Assembly: GCA_026708685.1 (NCBI GenBank)
Contig: JAPOUL010000021.1
Location: 1 to 58,408, forward strand
Origin: Bacteroidota bacterium
Lineage (GTDB): Bacteria > Bacteroidota > Rhodothermia > Rhodothermales > Bin80
Reading direction: 5' to 3'
Length of the DNA: 58,408 bases
The notes beneath the pieces were generated by a model that worked only from the letters and a program-made list of their open reading frames with translations, was not told where the DNA came from and made no database searches. The position numbers and the translations under genes were made by a program. The first letter of the stretch is position 1, and the number at the start of each line of letters is the position of its first letter. This document shows, one piece after another, positions 35,302 through 44,353 of the stretch.

Positions 35302-37461
35302 ATGAAGGGCATGTACCTAATGCTGATATGGATTGCACTGATTGGATGTACCCAGATATCCACGGATCCAATGGAATCCTATGAACAGTGGTCAGTTTAT
35401 CTTGGCGATGCATCCAGTAGTCAATATTCAACATTGAGTCAGATCCATAGGGGCAATATAGACGATCTATCGCTTACATGGAGTTATCGTTCTGGTGATG
35501 CAGATCCAAGTGGACGATCGCAGATTCAGTGCAACCCCATCATCGTTGGCTCAACTCTATATGCTACAACTGCTGGATTAAATGCGATTGCACTCAATGC
35601 ATCCACAGGGGATGAGATTTGGCGATTTGATCCCTTTGATGCAGGAGCGGTATCGGAAGGCCCAGGAATCAATCGCGGTGTAACCTTTTGGAAAGGAAAT
35701 CAGACATATGTCCCCAGAATCCTATTTTCTGCGGGATCCAAACTATTTGCACTCCATGCACAAACCGGTCAGTTGATTCCTTCTTTTGGTAATGACGGCG
35801 CTGTTAATTTACGTGATGGATTAGGCCGAGATGTAACTGGATTGTCCGTTTCCGCCCGTACACCGGGAATCATCTATCAACATCTGCTGATTCAGGGAAC
35901 ATCTTTATCCGAAGGTATCCGATCAGCACCCGGTCATATTAGAGCCTATGATGTACGAACGGGTGAGATCAAGTGGATCTTTCATACGATTCCACAACCG
36001 GGTGAATTTGGGCATGATACATGGCCCGAATATGCCTATCAATCTATTGGAGGTGCAAATGCATGGAGCGGAATGAGCCTTGATCAGCAAAGTGGAACGG
36101 TCTTTATTCCGACAGGCTCTGCGGCATTTGATTTTTGGGGAGGCAATCGAGTCGGCGAAAATCTGTTTGCAAACTCGGTTCTTGCATTGGATGCCTTGAC
36201 TGGCGAGCGAAAATGGCACTACCAGACGGTACGCCATGATTTATGGGATCGAGATTTACCCGCCCCACCCAACTTGACCACTGTGATTCATGATGGTTTG
36301 AAAATCAATGCCTTAGCTCAAGTGACGAAAAGCGGCCATGTGTTTTTACTTGACCGTGCAACGGGCCAACCTTTATTTCCAGTTGAAGAGCATAGCTTCC
36401 CTACCTCTGATTTACAAGGAGAGCAAGCATGGCCCAGTCAGCCTATTCCAATCAATCCTCCTCCCTTCTCTCGTCAACGGTTTGATGAAGAAGATATTAC
36501 AGATATCTCTCCTGAATCCCATGATCATGTATTGAAGCGTTTTCGACAAATTCGTTCCAATGGTCAATTTGTCCCCCCAAGTACTGAAGGGACCATGATC
36601 TTCCCTGGCTTTGATGGAGGAGCCGAATGGGGAGGCGCAGCACATGATCCGACAACCGGCATGCTCTATGTCAATAGCAATGAAATGCCATGGATTCTGA
36701 CGATGGTTCCCTTAAATCCTGATGGAGCAACGAGTGGGCAAGGGTTATATCAACGCTATTGTGCTGGATGTCATGGGCTGGAACGGGAAGGATCTATTGG
36801 TGGTGATCCACCCGCCTTGTTGAATCTTCAATCGCGAATGTCCAAAGAAGAAGTGGACCACCTGATGACTCATGGGATTGGTTTTATGCCTTCGTTTGGT
36901 TTTCTACAATCAGATGAGGTGTCCTCCATTACGAATTTTCTCTTTGAACAAGAGAATAGTTTCGCAACGAATCATAATCAGGATTCTGATTTGGATTTGA
37001 GCACTTCCTTTGCAGGTTCGCCCTATGGTCATACCGGTTACAATAGATTTCTGGATCAGGATGGCTACCCCGCAGTCAAACCACCCTGGGGCACCCTGAA
37101 TGCCATTAACCTCAATACTGGTAGCATTGCATGGTCTGTGCCCTTGGGAGAATTTCCAGAATTGACTAAAAGAGGAGTACCACCAACGGGTACAGAAAAC
37201 TATGGTGGCCCCGTCGTTACATCTGGTGGTTTAATTTTTATCGCTGCCACAAAAGATGAGCAGTTTCGAGCATTTGATAAAGATACTGGACAAATACTCT
37301 GGGAAACTCAGCTACCAGCGGGAGGCTATGCAACCCCGGCTACGTATGAAGTAGACGGCAGACAATTTGTGGTGATTGCGGCTGGCGGGGGTAAAATGGG
37401 AACAAAATCGGGCGACTCCTATCTAGCGTATGCACTACCAGATAAAAGCCGCCCAGAATGA
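35302..37461 (+). CDS. PQQ-dependent sugar/alcohol dehydrogenase with fused haem c domain, lipoprotein
   Basis: The N-terminus is a lipoprotein signal with LIGC (Cys16). A quinoprotein propeller follows (YSTLSQIHRGNIDDLSLTWSY, EGPGINRGVTFW, GSAAFDFWGGNRVGENLFAN), interrupted at residues about 475-555 by a cytochrome c domain. That domain has CAGCH at 487-491 and a likely Met ligand in GFMPSF. The propeller then resumes (HTGYNRFLDQDG, GGPVVTSGGLIFIAATKD, LPAGGYATPATY). The layout matches the membrane-anchored glucose/polyol PQQ dehydrogenases of Bacteroidota with an inserted haem. Electrons probably pass to the cytochrome c encoded at 32961. No pqq biosynthesis gene is visible, so PQQ may be imported or made elsewhere. 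Confidence 0.92.
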   Translation: MKGMYLMLIWIALIGCTQISTDPMESYEQWSVYLGDASSSQYSTLSQIHRGNIDDLSLTWSYRSGDADPSGRSQIQCNPIIVGSTLYATTAGLNAIALNASTGDEIWRFDPFDAGAVSEGPGINRGVTFWKGNQTYVPRILFSAGSKLFALHAQTGQLIPSFGNDGAVNLRDGLGRDVTGLSVSARTPGIIYQHLLIQGTSLSEGIRSAPGHIRAYDVRTGEIKWIFHTIPQPGEFGHDTWPEYAYQSIGGANAWSGMSLDQQSGTVFIPTGSAAFDFWGGNRVGENLFANSVLALDALTGERKWHYQTVRHDLWDRDLPAPPNLTTVIHDGLKINALAQVTKSGHVFLLDRATGQPLFPVEEHSFPTSDLQGEQAWPSQPIPINPPPFSRQRFDEEDITDISPESHDHVLKRFRQIRSNGQFVPPSTEGTMIFPGFDGGAEWGGAAHDPTTGMLYVNSNEMPWILTMVPLNPDGATSGQGLYQRYCAGCHGLEREGSIGGDPPALLNLQSRMSKEEVDHLMTHGIGFMPSFGFLQSDEVSSITNFLFEQENSFATNHNQDSDLDLSTSFAGSPYGHTGYNRFLDQDGYPAVKPPWGTLNAINLNTGSIAWSVPLGEFPELTKRGVPPTGTENYGGPVVTSGGLIFIAATKDEQFRAFDKDTGQILWETQLPAGGYATPATYEVDGRQFVVIAAGGGKMGTKSGDSYLAYALPDKSRPE

Positions 37462-37524
37462 AGGATGAATATCTAATCCCATCATGATCTAAGCACTAGT
37501 CCGATTCATTCATGACAATCATCC

Positions 37525-38253
37525 TCATGATGAGGGTAAAGAACGGATGCGGATATTCCTGAACCAGACAGGATCGCTGTGATCCTGAAGACAGATATGT
37601 CCTACCTTTGTCATCCCGTAGGTTGGCATATCAATCCATTTACTTTCTGCAATGGCAGCTTTCCATGCATCGCTCCATAATTCATACGAAACAATCATCT
37701 CGCCGTTGAGCCAGTGCTCCACCATGGCACCATTGACCATGATACGTGCGTGATTCCATTCGCCTGCGGGGTGCACTACATCCGATGATGGTGCATGCAT
37801 ATCATAGTTTGCACCAGCATGACGATCCGTTCCCTCTTTCCCGTCGGGATGGGCTTCATTATCAAGAATCTGGTACTCTGGTCCAGTTCTCCAGGGAGCA
37901 TCATGCTCTTCAGAAACCCGAAACATGATGCCACTATTACCACCTGGGGAAATTTTCCATTCCAACTCCAGTTCAAAATTCTCATACTGGTCCATCGTTA
38001 CAATATCACCACCTTGTCCTTCCCCAGTGAAATGAATCGTTCCATCCTCCATCGTATGCCATGCTTCAGGCAAACCCTCACCTTGATAGCGTCGCCAATG
38101 ATCTGATCCAAGTTCATGCCATAAAGTATCGGACATATGATGATGATGATCATCATCCATGTCTTGGGAGGAAACATCCTGAGCGGATGTATTGGAACTC
38201 ATGCAGAAGAACATGAGAGCAGTCACTGCAATTAAACCTTGAAAAATATTCAT
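37525..38253 (-). CDS. secreted DUF1080 (3-keto-disaccharide hydrolase-like) protein
   Basis: A signal peptide (FQGLIAVTALMFFCM, cleavage near TSAQ) is followed by a histidine-rich linker (DDDHHHHMSD). The DUF1080 jelly-roll then has FELELEWKISPGGNSGIMFRV (in pieces), GPEYQILDNEAHPDG, GEWNHARIMVNGAMVEHWLNG and the closing VWFRNIRIR. Members include hydrolases of 3-keto-glycosides, and many are uncharacterised. It is encoded 26 bp after a nucleoside-type MFS permease. The extracellular hydrolase plus permease pairing suggests a scavenging role. Confidence 0.9.
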   Translation of the reverse strand: MNIFQGLIAVTALMFFCMSSNTSAQDVSSQDMDDDHHHHMSDTLWHELGSDHWRRYQGEGLPEAWHTMEDGTIHFTGEGQGGDIVTMDQYENFELELEWKISPGGNSGIMFRVSEEHDAPWRTGPEYQILDNEAHPDGKEGTDRHAGANYDMHAPSSDVVHPAGEWNHARIMVNGAMVEHWLNGEMIVSYELWSDAWKAAIAESKWIDMPTYGMTKVGHICLQDHSDPVWFRNIRIRSLPSS

Positions 38254-38279
38254 GTTAAAAATTGATTGTTGAGAGTGAG

Positions 38280-39530
38280 TTAGTCAGATTGAGTTTCAGC
38301 AGATGGTTGATGATCTGCAACTCGATCATTGAATAATAAGACAAAAGCCAAAGAAAACACTAGGGTAGCAACGGCAAAGATGAGCCAAAAATTAAACCAC
38401 CCGCCGAGACTCAACTGCCCATTGGCTCCAAACGTATTGACGTAGGCACCACTGAGCTGGGTTCCAAGTAAGAAGCCTACCCCCTGAGTGAGAAGAACTA
38501 GAAGTCCCTGCACTTGTCCTCGTACTTTAGGAGCCGTTTTCTTATCAATGTAAATTTGACCCGTAACGAAAAAGAAATCATAGCAAATGCCATGAATCAA
38601 GATCCCGATCAAAATGAAATAATACATTCCTGCATTGGCACCAACGGCAAAGATTGCAAACCGCACCACCCATGCTAACATACCGAGAAGTAACATCCAC
38701 TTCACGCCTAGTCGACGGAAGAAAAACGGAATGGCCAACATAAAGAAGATCTCACTCACCTGCCCCCAAGCCATTTCTCCGCTTGGATTGGCAAATAGTC
38801 CTGTTCCTGAAAAGAATCCATCATGGACAGCCGAAAAATAAAGCGGTGCATAAGGGAAGTAGGTTCCAAATGCGATAAAGATGAGCATCGCCGCGGCAAG
38901 AAATACCACAAATGATTTGCTCTTGAGAGCATTAAATGCATCAATTCCAGCAATCTGTTTCCACGAAGTGGTCTGACCTTTGGATGGTGGTGGAGTATAT
39001 GGAAGCGTAAAACTATAGAGTCCTAAAAACAACGCAGCACCTCCACCGATATACAAAGGAGTAGACGAGGCATCATCTTGTAGGATATAACCCATAAATA
39101 ATCCTATGACTGCCCATCCAATGGTTCCAAAGACCCGCACTACAGGAAACTCTTTTTCCTGATTTTTCATGTGATGAAAAGCCAGAGAAGCCGTCAATCC
39201 GAGTGTAGGAAAGTAACACAATGCATGCAAGCCTAGAAGTGGCAAAAACAAATTCGTGCCTTCTACAAGTGGCATTGCAGACATAGATGCCCCAGCGATG
39301 AGCATCAAAATTCCTAACAACTTTTCGGAATCAAAGAAACGGTCAGCGACCATTCCAAGAAAAAATGGTCCAATGATACACGCAATGGGATGTAAAGCGT
39401 AGGCGAGTGGAATCTGATCTCCAATGCCGATGGAGTTCATATAATTCCCTAAAGTTGGTGCCCATGCTCCCCAGATAAAATACTGGATAAACATCATAAC
39501 GCTTAAGCGTGCGACAAGCCCAATGTTCAT
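38280..39530 (-). CDS. MFS permease of the nucleoside:H+ symporter (NupG/XapB-like) type
   Basis: Twelve helices in 416 residues. The start MNIGLVARLSVMMFIQYFIW with WGAWAPTLGNYM is characteristic of the NHS branch, as are FLGMVADRFFDSEKLLG after TM2 and GVKWMLLLGMLAWVVRF, and GICYDFFFVTGQIYIDKK near TM9-10. In Bacteroidota these relatives often sit beside DUF1080 or sugar-hydrolase genes, so the substrate need not be a nucleoside. Confidence 0.9.
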   Translation of the reverse strand: MNIGLVARLSVMMFIQYFIWGAWAPTLGNYMNSIGIGDQIPLAYALHPIACIIGPFFLGMVADRFFDSEKLLGILMLIAGASMSAMPLVEGTNLFLPLLGLHALCYFPTLGLTASLAFHHMKNQEKEFPVVRVFGTIGWAVIGLFMGYILQDDASSTPLYIGGGAALFLGLYSFTLPYTPPPSKGQTTSWKQIAGIDAFNALKSKSFVVFLAAAMLIFIAFGTYFPYAPLYFSAVHDGFFSGTGLFANPSGEMAWGQVSEIFFMLAIPFFFRRLGVKWMLLLGMLAWVVRFAIFAVGANAGMYYFILIGILIHGICYDFFFVTGQIYIDKKTAPKVRGQVQGLLVLLTQGVGFLLGTQLSGAYVNTFGANGQLSLGGWFNFWLIFAVATLVFSLAFVLLFNDRVADHQPSAETQSD

Positions 39531-39631
39531 GTTACTATTGATTTAAATAAAAATAATGATCGTAAACTCTATCAGAAGACATGATGATCTTCGTATATTC
39601 TCAATGAGAAAAATATTGCTCTACAATCGCG

Positions 39632-41482
39632 TTAATCGGATGCACTGGCTAAATCCTGAATACGGGAGATGATCTCCTCATTCCCCTGCTGTTCAGCCTC
39701 ATCAATTTCTGCACGAAGGGAGGCGATTTCGTCAGAACTCATAGTACCCTTTCGTTCAAATTGGTCCACATAGGCACGTGCGAGTACAAACGATGGAGGC
39801 CAACGATACGTTGGTTGCTTCTGTGCATTGAGATACTCCATCTGAACGGTATTGGCTGCGGCGATTTCATTTTCGGTCAGAAATTCGCTTGGAATCAGTT
39901 CAAAGACATCAAGTCCCCGAGCAATCTCGCTATTATAAATGTATCCATTGTACCAGTAGACCGACCAACTCCCTCCCATTTCTAATTCTTCGTCCGATAC
40001 AGGCCCTCGATCGTGATATGCAATTTCCATGACGTTGGCAGGATCCGTCCAGTCGGTAATCGAAATTCCACCCTGATACCATGACTGAACAAAGATATCT
40101 CTGCCAGGAACGGGAATCAATGAGCCGTTATGAGCAACACAGTTTTCCGTTTTCGTTTGGGGAACTGGCAATTTATAGTAACTCTCAAAATGCATCTTAT
40201 TGTTCTCGTCGATAGAGAAGTATGCATTAGCCCCCCACTCCATCGGATCCGAATCGCGGCATTTTGCACCTCTACCCCCACCCCATTCATCTGTAAATAG
40301 AATCTTTGATCCATCGTTACTGAAGGTAGCAGAATGCCAATAGGCAAAATTACTATCGGCAACGGCATCAATCCGGATAGGATTGATCGGATTGGTAATA
40401 TCTAAAAGAAGACCATAGCCTTCACATGCACCACCAGCGAGTCCAATTTCGGGATAAAGGGTGATGTCATGGCATTGATCGGGCCCTCTCCCCTCAATCA
40501 CATCAAGCCCCATCATCGCCGAAATCATGCCCGGCAATGCTTCGCGAAAAGCATTGGTATCTGCAACGGTAGGATCAGTGATCTCTTGCTGCTCAAAGTA
40601 ATCTGTAACCATAGGAGCAACATAACCGGGTGGAAGAATATAATTGCGGGCTCCGATCGATACAACAAAGTCCCCACGTGCTCTAGCTTCTTCAAATTCA
40701 ATCTTTTCGGCATCGGTAGGTCCATGCACTGGGGCAGCGGTCAGCCCCTCAAATATACGTGGTGAATTGACAATGGCGGCCTCACTCGGATTGGACAAAG
40801 GAACCTTGATCACTTCAATCCGAAACAATGCAGTTTCGGGATCATCGGTTGGGGACATTCCCGAACACCCAGGCAATTCTTCGGCGGGGCGTACAGGTGC
40901 AGAACCCGCTACATACACATAGATATTCTCATCATCCTCTGGGTCTTTGAGTAGTGAATGGGTATGTGATCCACGGCAGGTCTGGACATTGTGAATGTAC
41001 TCTGGATTGAGAACATCCGAAATGTCAAAAATTCGTATTCCTCTCAAACGGTCTTCACTGATTCGTTCATCAACCCCTTGCGTTCCGCAGTCCAATCGAC
41101 CACCAAGTCCTTCTCCTGAGACGAACAGGAGATTTTCGTAGACGGACACATCACTTTGAGAAGCTGGGCAAAGGTACTCTCGGGCGATCACGGGTGATGC
41201 AGGATCAGACACATCCCATATCTGAACTCCATTGTAATTGCCTTGGAAGACATAATGGTCTTTGAATGCCAAGTCGCTATTGATGGCACCAACAAAGTCT
41301 TTGGGAGGTGGAACGGTGGTCAGCTTATTTAAATTCCAGATGGCCTCTTCGGCATCAAACAAGCCTGACTGAAGCCCAACGCGTGGGTCATCAAACACCA
41401 TGGACTGTTGGGCAAGCCCTAATTTGGGGGCAATGATGCCTGCGACTATCAATACAGTACACAGCAGAGTACGAATATTCAT
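39632..41482 (-). CDS. secreted LVIVD-repeat beta-propeller protein
   Basis: The signal peptide LLCTVLIVAGIIAPKLGLAQ leads into repeated LVIVD-type units: GNYNGVQIWDVSDPASPVI, RGIRIFDISDVLNPEYI, YGLLLDITNPINPIRI and GGISITDWTDPANVMEI. Histidines in SHTHSLLKD, YWHSATFSND and CVAHNGSLIPV sit at the ends of blades and may bind metal. The C-terminal about 60 residues form a charged helical tail. The enzymatic role of this 616-residue family is unknown. It follows a DUF305 gene by 18 bp, a pairing I recall from other environmental bacteria. Confidence 0.85.
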   Translation of the reverse strand: MNIRTLLCTVLIVAGIIAPKLGLAQQSMVFDDPRVGLQSGLFDAEEAIWNLNKLTTVPPPKDFVGAINSDLAFKDHYVFQGNYNGVQIWDVSDPASPVIAREYLCPASQSDVSVYENLLFVSGEGLGGRLDCGTQGVDERISEDRLRGIRIFDISDVLNPEYIHNVQTCRGSHTHSLLKDPEDDENIYVYVAGSAPVRPAEELPGCSGMSPTDDPETALFRIEVIKVPLSNPSEAAIVNSPRIFEGLTAAPVHGPTDAEKIEFEEARARGDFVVSIGARNYILPPGYVAPMVTDYFEQQEITDPTVADTNAFREALPGMISAMMGLDVIEGRGPDQCHDITLYPEIGLAGGACEGYGLLLDITNPINPIRIDAVADSNFAYWHSATFSNDGSKILFTDEWGGGRGAKCRDSDPMEWGANAYFSIDENNKMHFESYYKLPVPQTKTENCVAHNGSLIPVPGRDIFVQSWYQGGISITDWTDPANVMEIAYHDRGPVSDEELEMGGSWSVYWYNGYIYNSEIARGLDVFELIPSEFLTENEIAAANTVQMEYLNAQKQPTYRWPPSFVLARAYVDQFERKGTMSSDEIASLRAEIDEAEQQGNEEIISRIQDLASASD

Positions 41483-41500
41483 ATGATCAAAAGATTGAAA

Positions 41501-42145
41501 TTAGTTTAAGTTTTCAAGTTCTTCAAGCATCAACTTCATGCGATCAATTTCTGTAATTTGATCAACTTGAATGTCGGATGCTAATCTGTAGGTAGATTCA
41601 CCTGTGATCGCCCCGTCGGTATTGAATAGCTCGTGGACCATGTGGACGGCCCCCTCATGATGCATGATCATGTATTCAAGAAATAAACGGTCAAACTCTG
41701 AGTTTTTTGCTTCTTCAAGTTCTTGCAGTTGTTCAGAGGAAAGCATGCCAGGCATGTGCATGTCATGATGATGATCAACACCATGAATCATTAGTTGATT
41801 GTCTTCAATCATGATATGCGGTACGGGCTGATCACGTTTCTCAAGCCATTCTTGCATGATCTGAATCTCGTCGTTTTGTGCATTGATGATGCGTGCGGCG
41901 AGCGTTTGAATGACAGGGCTCGCACCATTGGTTTCGGCAAAAGCGGACATGATCAACGCCTGAGCATGATGGGCAATCATGCCCGTCATAAAATCCGCAT
42001 CGGCTTGAGAAAAACGGGTAAGAGCACTGTCCTTTCGAGCCCAGAATAACGCTTCAAGTTCTTCAACATCCTGTGAAAGAACAGGTCCGGCCATACATAG
42101 ACCAAAGGTCAATGGAATAATAAAACGTTGTGAAAACGATTTCAT
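41501..42145 (-). CDS. exported DUF305 protein (possible metal-binding)
   Basis: The signal peptide ends near GPVLSQ. The two DUF305 histidine motifs are DADFMTGMIAHHAQALIMS and EYMIMHHEGAVHMVHE, each in a ferritin-like helical hairpin. Between them lies a histidine/methionine-rich stretch (VDHHHDMHMPGM) that resembles copper-binding segments. At 214 residues it is the normal single-domain form. It is the first gene of the pair with the LVIVD protein. Copper handling is inferred from composition only. Confidence 0.88.
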   Translation of the reverse strand: MKSFSQRFIIPLTFGLCMAGPVLSQDVEELEALFWARKDSALTRFSQADADFMTGMIAHHAQALIMSAFAETNGASPVIQTLAARIINAQNDEIQIMQEWLEKRDQPVPHIMIEDNQLMIHGVDHHHDMHMPGMLSSEQLQELEEAKNSEFDRLFLEYMIMHHEGAVHMVHELFNTDGAITGESTYRLASDIQVDQITEIDRMKLMLEELENLN

Positions 42146-42367
42146 ATATCATTAAGGGTAGAACACCAAGATAAAAAATAATCACGAACATGACTAAGAT
42201 AAGTAATTTTTAAGTACAAATTCCAGATACCATTTATTTGATCTGAAAAGTTACACATTAGATGATCACCGTTTGATTCATAATTAGGGTGAGTAATGAC
42301 TGATTCTTAACAATTGAGTACTATCTTTCTCGAGGAAAATTCTCTGAGATGTACTTAAAGTACTTAT

Positions 42368-42985
42368 TTATTCAAGAAATAGATTGTTTAGCCATTGGTT
42401 AAATGTAGTAACCAGTGGTGTGTCAAGATTCAAATCTCCAGCACCTATAGCAGTCCCGACTGGTCGGGGAGTTTCCCGAACAGCCATCCATGCATGTATG
42501 ATAGATTTTAACTCTTTGTGAGGTTTAAATTTTCGATCTGCTATTGGAATTTCGGCTACATAACGTTCAGATCGGGGCCAAATTTTGTCATCATTGGGAA
42601 TCATCTGGTGAATGAATGATTCTATTTCACCTAAGGACTTATTATCCGGCATCATCCAAACACCTACGCGAGGTTTTTCCGCAACAATAGTGCCTTGCGG
42701 TACAGGCTCATCAGGAATTTGAATTTGGGAGCTACGATGAATCCGATTGGACAGTTGTTTCCATCTCTTGTGAGCATCATCATTAGCATCAACGATAATG
42801 CCAACTGCTTCTATACCTTCAATCGCTAATTCAATTTCTATCAAATTGAGTAGTTTTTCAATCCCTTTGGAGTCTATTATCTCAAAGGGAGGAGGGTTTG
42901 TGTTGAGTTTCTTCCATATGTTTAGCACTACATGTTTATCATCATTCCCTTCAACCAGAAGAACATTTCTTAATCCTTTTGTCAT
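42368..42985 (-). CDS. DUF3226/TOPRIM-like protein paired with an AAA ATPase
   Basis: The 205-residue protein starts with VLLVEGNDDKHVV (Glu12) and has GIIVDANDDAHKRW (Asp66, Asp69, Asp70). These are the acidic positions expected of a TOPRIM or OLD-type nuclease fold. GVWMMPDNKSLGEIESFI and WMAVRETPRPVG are typical of DUF3226. The gene begins 3 bp after the ATPase stop, so the two are one operon. The order ATPase then TOPRIM-like protein resembles PARIS (AriA/AriB) and split OLD systems, though AriB is DUF4435. Nuclease activity and a defence role are inferred. Confidence 0.75.
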   Translation of the reverse strand: MTKGLRNVLLVEGNDDKHVVLNIWKKLNTNPPPFEIIDSKGIEKLLNLIEIELAIEGIEAVGIIVDANDDAHKRWKQLSNRIHRSSQIQIPDEPVPQGTIVAEKPRVGVWMMPDNKSLGEIESFIHQMIPNDDKIWPRSERYVAEIPIADRKFKPHKELKSIIHAWMAVRETPRPVGTAIGAGDLNLDTPLVTTFNQWLNNLFLE

Positions 42986-42988
42986 AGA

Positions 42989-44143
42989 CTACCTAACCTC
43001 AACATCATACTCACTTGCTAGTAGGAGCTTCTCTTCATCATACTCAATAGCATGTAGCTCTCCATTTTTTCGACTCAAACGAACAAGTACTCCATCTACA
43101 TCTTGAGTTTCACTGGTAGCCATAACAAATGCTTTGACACATTCAAAGCTATGTGTAGTAGCCAATACCTGAATGTTGCATTCTTGAGCAATTTGAATGA
43201 CCATCTTCCAGAAACTATATTGTACAGAATGATGAATCCCATTTTCTACTTCATCAATAAGAAAAAATCCATTTCGGCTACCTGTTAAGGCGAGCCCAGT
43301 AGCAAATAAACGAGTCAAACCATCCCCCAAACTTCTGAGAGAAACTCGCTGTGGATCATCTAAGAGCTTAACAATAATCCTACTACCAGATCTGTGACGG
43401 CTACGTTCATCTCCAACCACTGCGATCCGATCAATGTGCTGGCCAGTGAGCCTAAGCATATCTAACACAATGGCCTCTTCTTCCGTAAGTGCAATTCTAT
43501 CCCAATATCGGGCAAACATATCATTCTTAGGTAGTCCTGGTCCCAATGATACAGTGTTTATTGAGTCCGGCATATCTGAATCTGACACACTCAAGGCAAT
43601 GCGTCTTCGTTGTGATGGTGGAATCTGATGTGAAAACTTTCTTTGGAACAATCCACCGATCTCGGAAGTCCAAGGAAGCATGTACTGAGATCCTTTATAG
43701 TTAATGCTTAACGCCTTAAACGTATTCTCAGTAGTAGCATTTACGAATAGTTCTGGTTGAAAATCGGGGAGATCTCGTGCATCAATGATCTTAATCATAA
43801 GATTTTCCTGTTCACATAGGGTTCCAATAGAAAAAAAATCACCAATCTTGCCATTTCTATCAAAAAAGAAAGCGTCATAGTCGGGGATTGCGACAGGTTT
43901 CTGATTTTCGCTAAATGATGTAACGAATTCTTCTCGTTCATCTAGCAGCTCCATGAGAGAATCATATCGTCCTCGGTCTGCATAGATACGGACAGCCTCA
44001 AGAACTGTAGTTTTACCAATTCCGTTGTGACCAGCAATGAGGGTTACACGCCCTAACTTACCGATTGAAAGATGGTCAATACACCTAAAATTAGTAATCT
44101 GTAAATCAGGTAGGTGCAATTGATTGAAAGAACTTTCAGACAT
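42989..44143 (-). CDS. AAA15/AAA21 (OLD-like) ATPase
   Basis: The N-terminal lobe has the SMC/ABC-like FRCIDHLSIGKLGRVTLIAG, then Walker A GHNGIGKTT (38-46). The second lobe carries the signature-like LRSLGDGLTRLFA, Walker B FFLIDEVENGIHHSVQ and the switch histidine LATTHSFECV. No long coiled coil is present, so it resembles AAA15/21 sensors rather than SMC proteins. It lies 3 bp upstream of the DUF3226 gene. The expected role is an ATP-dependent sensor or scaffold that holds the effector. Confidence 0.88.
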   Translation of the reverse strand: MSESSFNQLHLPDLQITNFRCIDHLSIGKLGRVTLIAGHNGIGKTTVLEAVRIYADRGRYDSLMELLDEREEFVTSFSENQKPVAIPDYDAFFFDRNGKIGDFFSIGTLCEQENLMIKIIDARDLPDFQPELFVNATTENTFKALSINYKGSQYMLPWTSEIGGLFQRKFSHQIPPSQRRRIALSVSDSDMPDSINTVSLGPGLPKNDMFARYWDRIALTEEEAIVLDMLRLTGQHIDRIAVVGDERSRHRSGSRIIVKLLDDPQRVSLRSLGDGLTRLFATGLALTGSRNGFFLIDEVENGIHHSVQYSFWKMVIQIAQECNIQVLATTHSFECVKAFVMATSETQDVDGVLVRLSRKNGELHAIEYDEEKLLLASEYDVEVR

Positions 44144-44353
44144 GTCAGAAATGTATGGTTACATACTTCGGGGTAATAAAAAATCGCATGGATTGTGAAG
44201 ACTGAATGCAATCACCAGATGTCAAACCAACAAACTGATTCATGGTTCACCATCATATGATCGGTATGCAATACTCACCTCCAATCTTAAGGTGCCAAGA
44301 ACCTCTGTGATTTCAATGGATCAGATCCAAAGGTGAACTCTACCTGAGTAGAA

